From contig JAISZF010000040.1 in assembly GCA_031269415.1 (NCBI GenBank), positions 1-6,708 of the forward strand: a stretch of DNA of 6,708 nt, given 5' to 3'. Made by a program: the position numbers and the translations under genes. How positions within the stretch are numbered: the stretch's first letter is position 1; each line of letters starts with the position of its first letter. Under the pieces are notes generated by a model. That model saw only the letters and a program-made list of their open reading frames with translations, was not told where the DNA came from and ran no database searches. This document shows, piece by piece, positions 6,043-6,708 of the stretch. This DNA is from Clostridiales bacterium (GTDB lineage: Bacteria > Bacillota > Clostridia > Lachnospirales > WQUN01).

Positions 6043-6708
6043 TTAGGCTTTGAGTCCGCTTGTACTGATACCTTCCACCAAATGCCTGTTAAAAAACAGA
6101 AAAATCAAAAATATAGGTATAAGCGATAATGTTGCCATTGCAAACATAGAGCCGTAATTAGTCGTAGATGAAGCGTCCGCGAATGCCTTAATCGCTATCG
6201 ACGCGGTAAACATTTCAGGGCGGCTGAGATACAAAAGCGGCTGCATGAATTCATCCCATTTCCAATAGAAATTAATGACTATCGTCGTTATTAAGGCGGG
6301 TGAAATCATCGGCAACGTAATCCGAAAAAAAACGCTGTATTTCGAGCAACCGTCTATAATCGCGGCTTCATCTAATTCAACTGGCAGACTTTGGATGAAT
6401 TGCATAATTAAAAACACAAAGAACGCGTTCGTGAAGAAAGACGGCACGATAAGCGGCAGAAACGTGTTCAGCCAGTTTAGGCGATGAAATATAATATATT
6501 GTGGGATAATCAGCACTTGCGCCGGGAGCATAAGTGTTGACATCATGCAGGCGAACCAGAGCGTTTTTCCAGGGTAATTGAGACGCGCGAAACTATACGC
6601 GGCCATTGACGAGGAGATCAAAACCCCCAGCGTTGCCAAACTTGACACAATAATCGAATTTTTAAAGAACGTTCCGAAGCCGACCGCGCCAAAGCCCTTC
6701 CAACCAGT
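6043..6708 (-). CDS. Carbohydrate ABC transporter permease, MalG-type (5' partial)
   Basis: This is one of the two membrane subunits of a CUT1-type sugar importer. The frame runs on past the right edge of the window, so the N-terminus is missing; 221 of about 270-300 residues are visible. The stretch TFFKNSIIVSS at about 13-23 is typical of the entry into the second membrane helix. The ATPase-coupling EAA loop is clear at 114-133: EAAIIDGCSKYSVFFRITLP, with the conserved Gly at 120. Several hydrophobic segments follow, including about 190-206, and the protein ends FFNRHLVEGISTSGLKA, like the usual MalG-type C-terminus. The partner permease and the solute-binding protein would be expected upstream, outside the window. 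The TAA lies 14 bases before the ATG of the putative hydrolase, so the two genes are probably one operon. The substrate cannot be told, though the linked hydrolase suggests an oligosaccharide. Confidence 0.92.
   Translation of the reverse strand, partial: TGWKGFGAVGFGTFFKNSIIVSSLATLGVLISSSMAAYSFARLNYPGKTLWFACMMSTLMLPAQVLIIPQYIIFHRLNWLNTFLPLIVPSFFTNAFFVFLIMQFIQSLPVELDEAAIIDGCSKYSVFFRITLPMISPALITTIVINFYWKWDEFMQPLLYLSRPEMFTASIAIKAFADASSTTNYGSMFAMATLSLIPIFLIFLFFNRHLVEGISTSGLKA

Overview
The window looks like chromosomal DNA of an anaerobic Gram-positive bacterium of the Clostridia type. This rests on the AGGAG-type ribosome binding sites, a long-form hibernation factor, the Firmicutes-style cluster hpf, rdgB and an MJ0936-type phosphodiesterase, and a 37-kDa nucleoid-associated protein. 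The taxon is inferred from gene content and cannot be fixed more closely from the sequence alone.

Layout from left to right. Positions 1-675 hold the 3' end of a type II secretion / type IV pilus inner-membrane platform gene (GspF/PilC family), cut by the window edge. It converges, with overlapping stop codons, on a minus-strand NdpA/YejK-type nucleoid-associated protein gene (672-1667). Between that gene and hpf lies a compact divergent promoter region with two well-formed sigma-A-type promoters. A perfect 7-bp-arm inverted repeat lies between their -35 boxes and overlaps one of them by two bases. The plus-strand operon then reads hpf (ribosome hibernation, start 1816), rdgB (XTP/dITP pyrophosphatase, 1-nt overlap), an MJ0936-type metallophosphoesterase, and a broken VOC/glyoxalase-fold gene. 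A GC-rich hairpin follows.

From 4034 to the right edge, the minus strand carries a carbohydrate-use operon: a MalG-type ABC sugar permease (partial) followed 14 nt later by a roughly 664-residue cytoplasmic protein. That protein has a GH20b/alpha-glucuronidase-like N-terminal domain and a probable TIM barrel. It is probably an intracellular glycoside hydrolase acting on an imported oligosaccharide, but I cannot place it in a described family. By eye this right-hand third is more AT-rich than the left part.

The points most worth a second look are four. The phosphoesterase has no ATG/GTG/TTG start that retains its metal-binding DSH motif, and apparently begins at an ATA codon. The VOC gene carries both an in-frame amber codon and an apparent internal deletion. 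The putative hydrolase is unassigned. The palindrome between the divergent promoters is a possible operator. I found no CRISPR array, insertion sequence, tRNA or rRNA.
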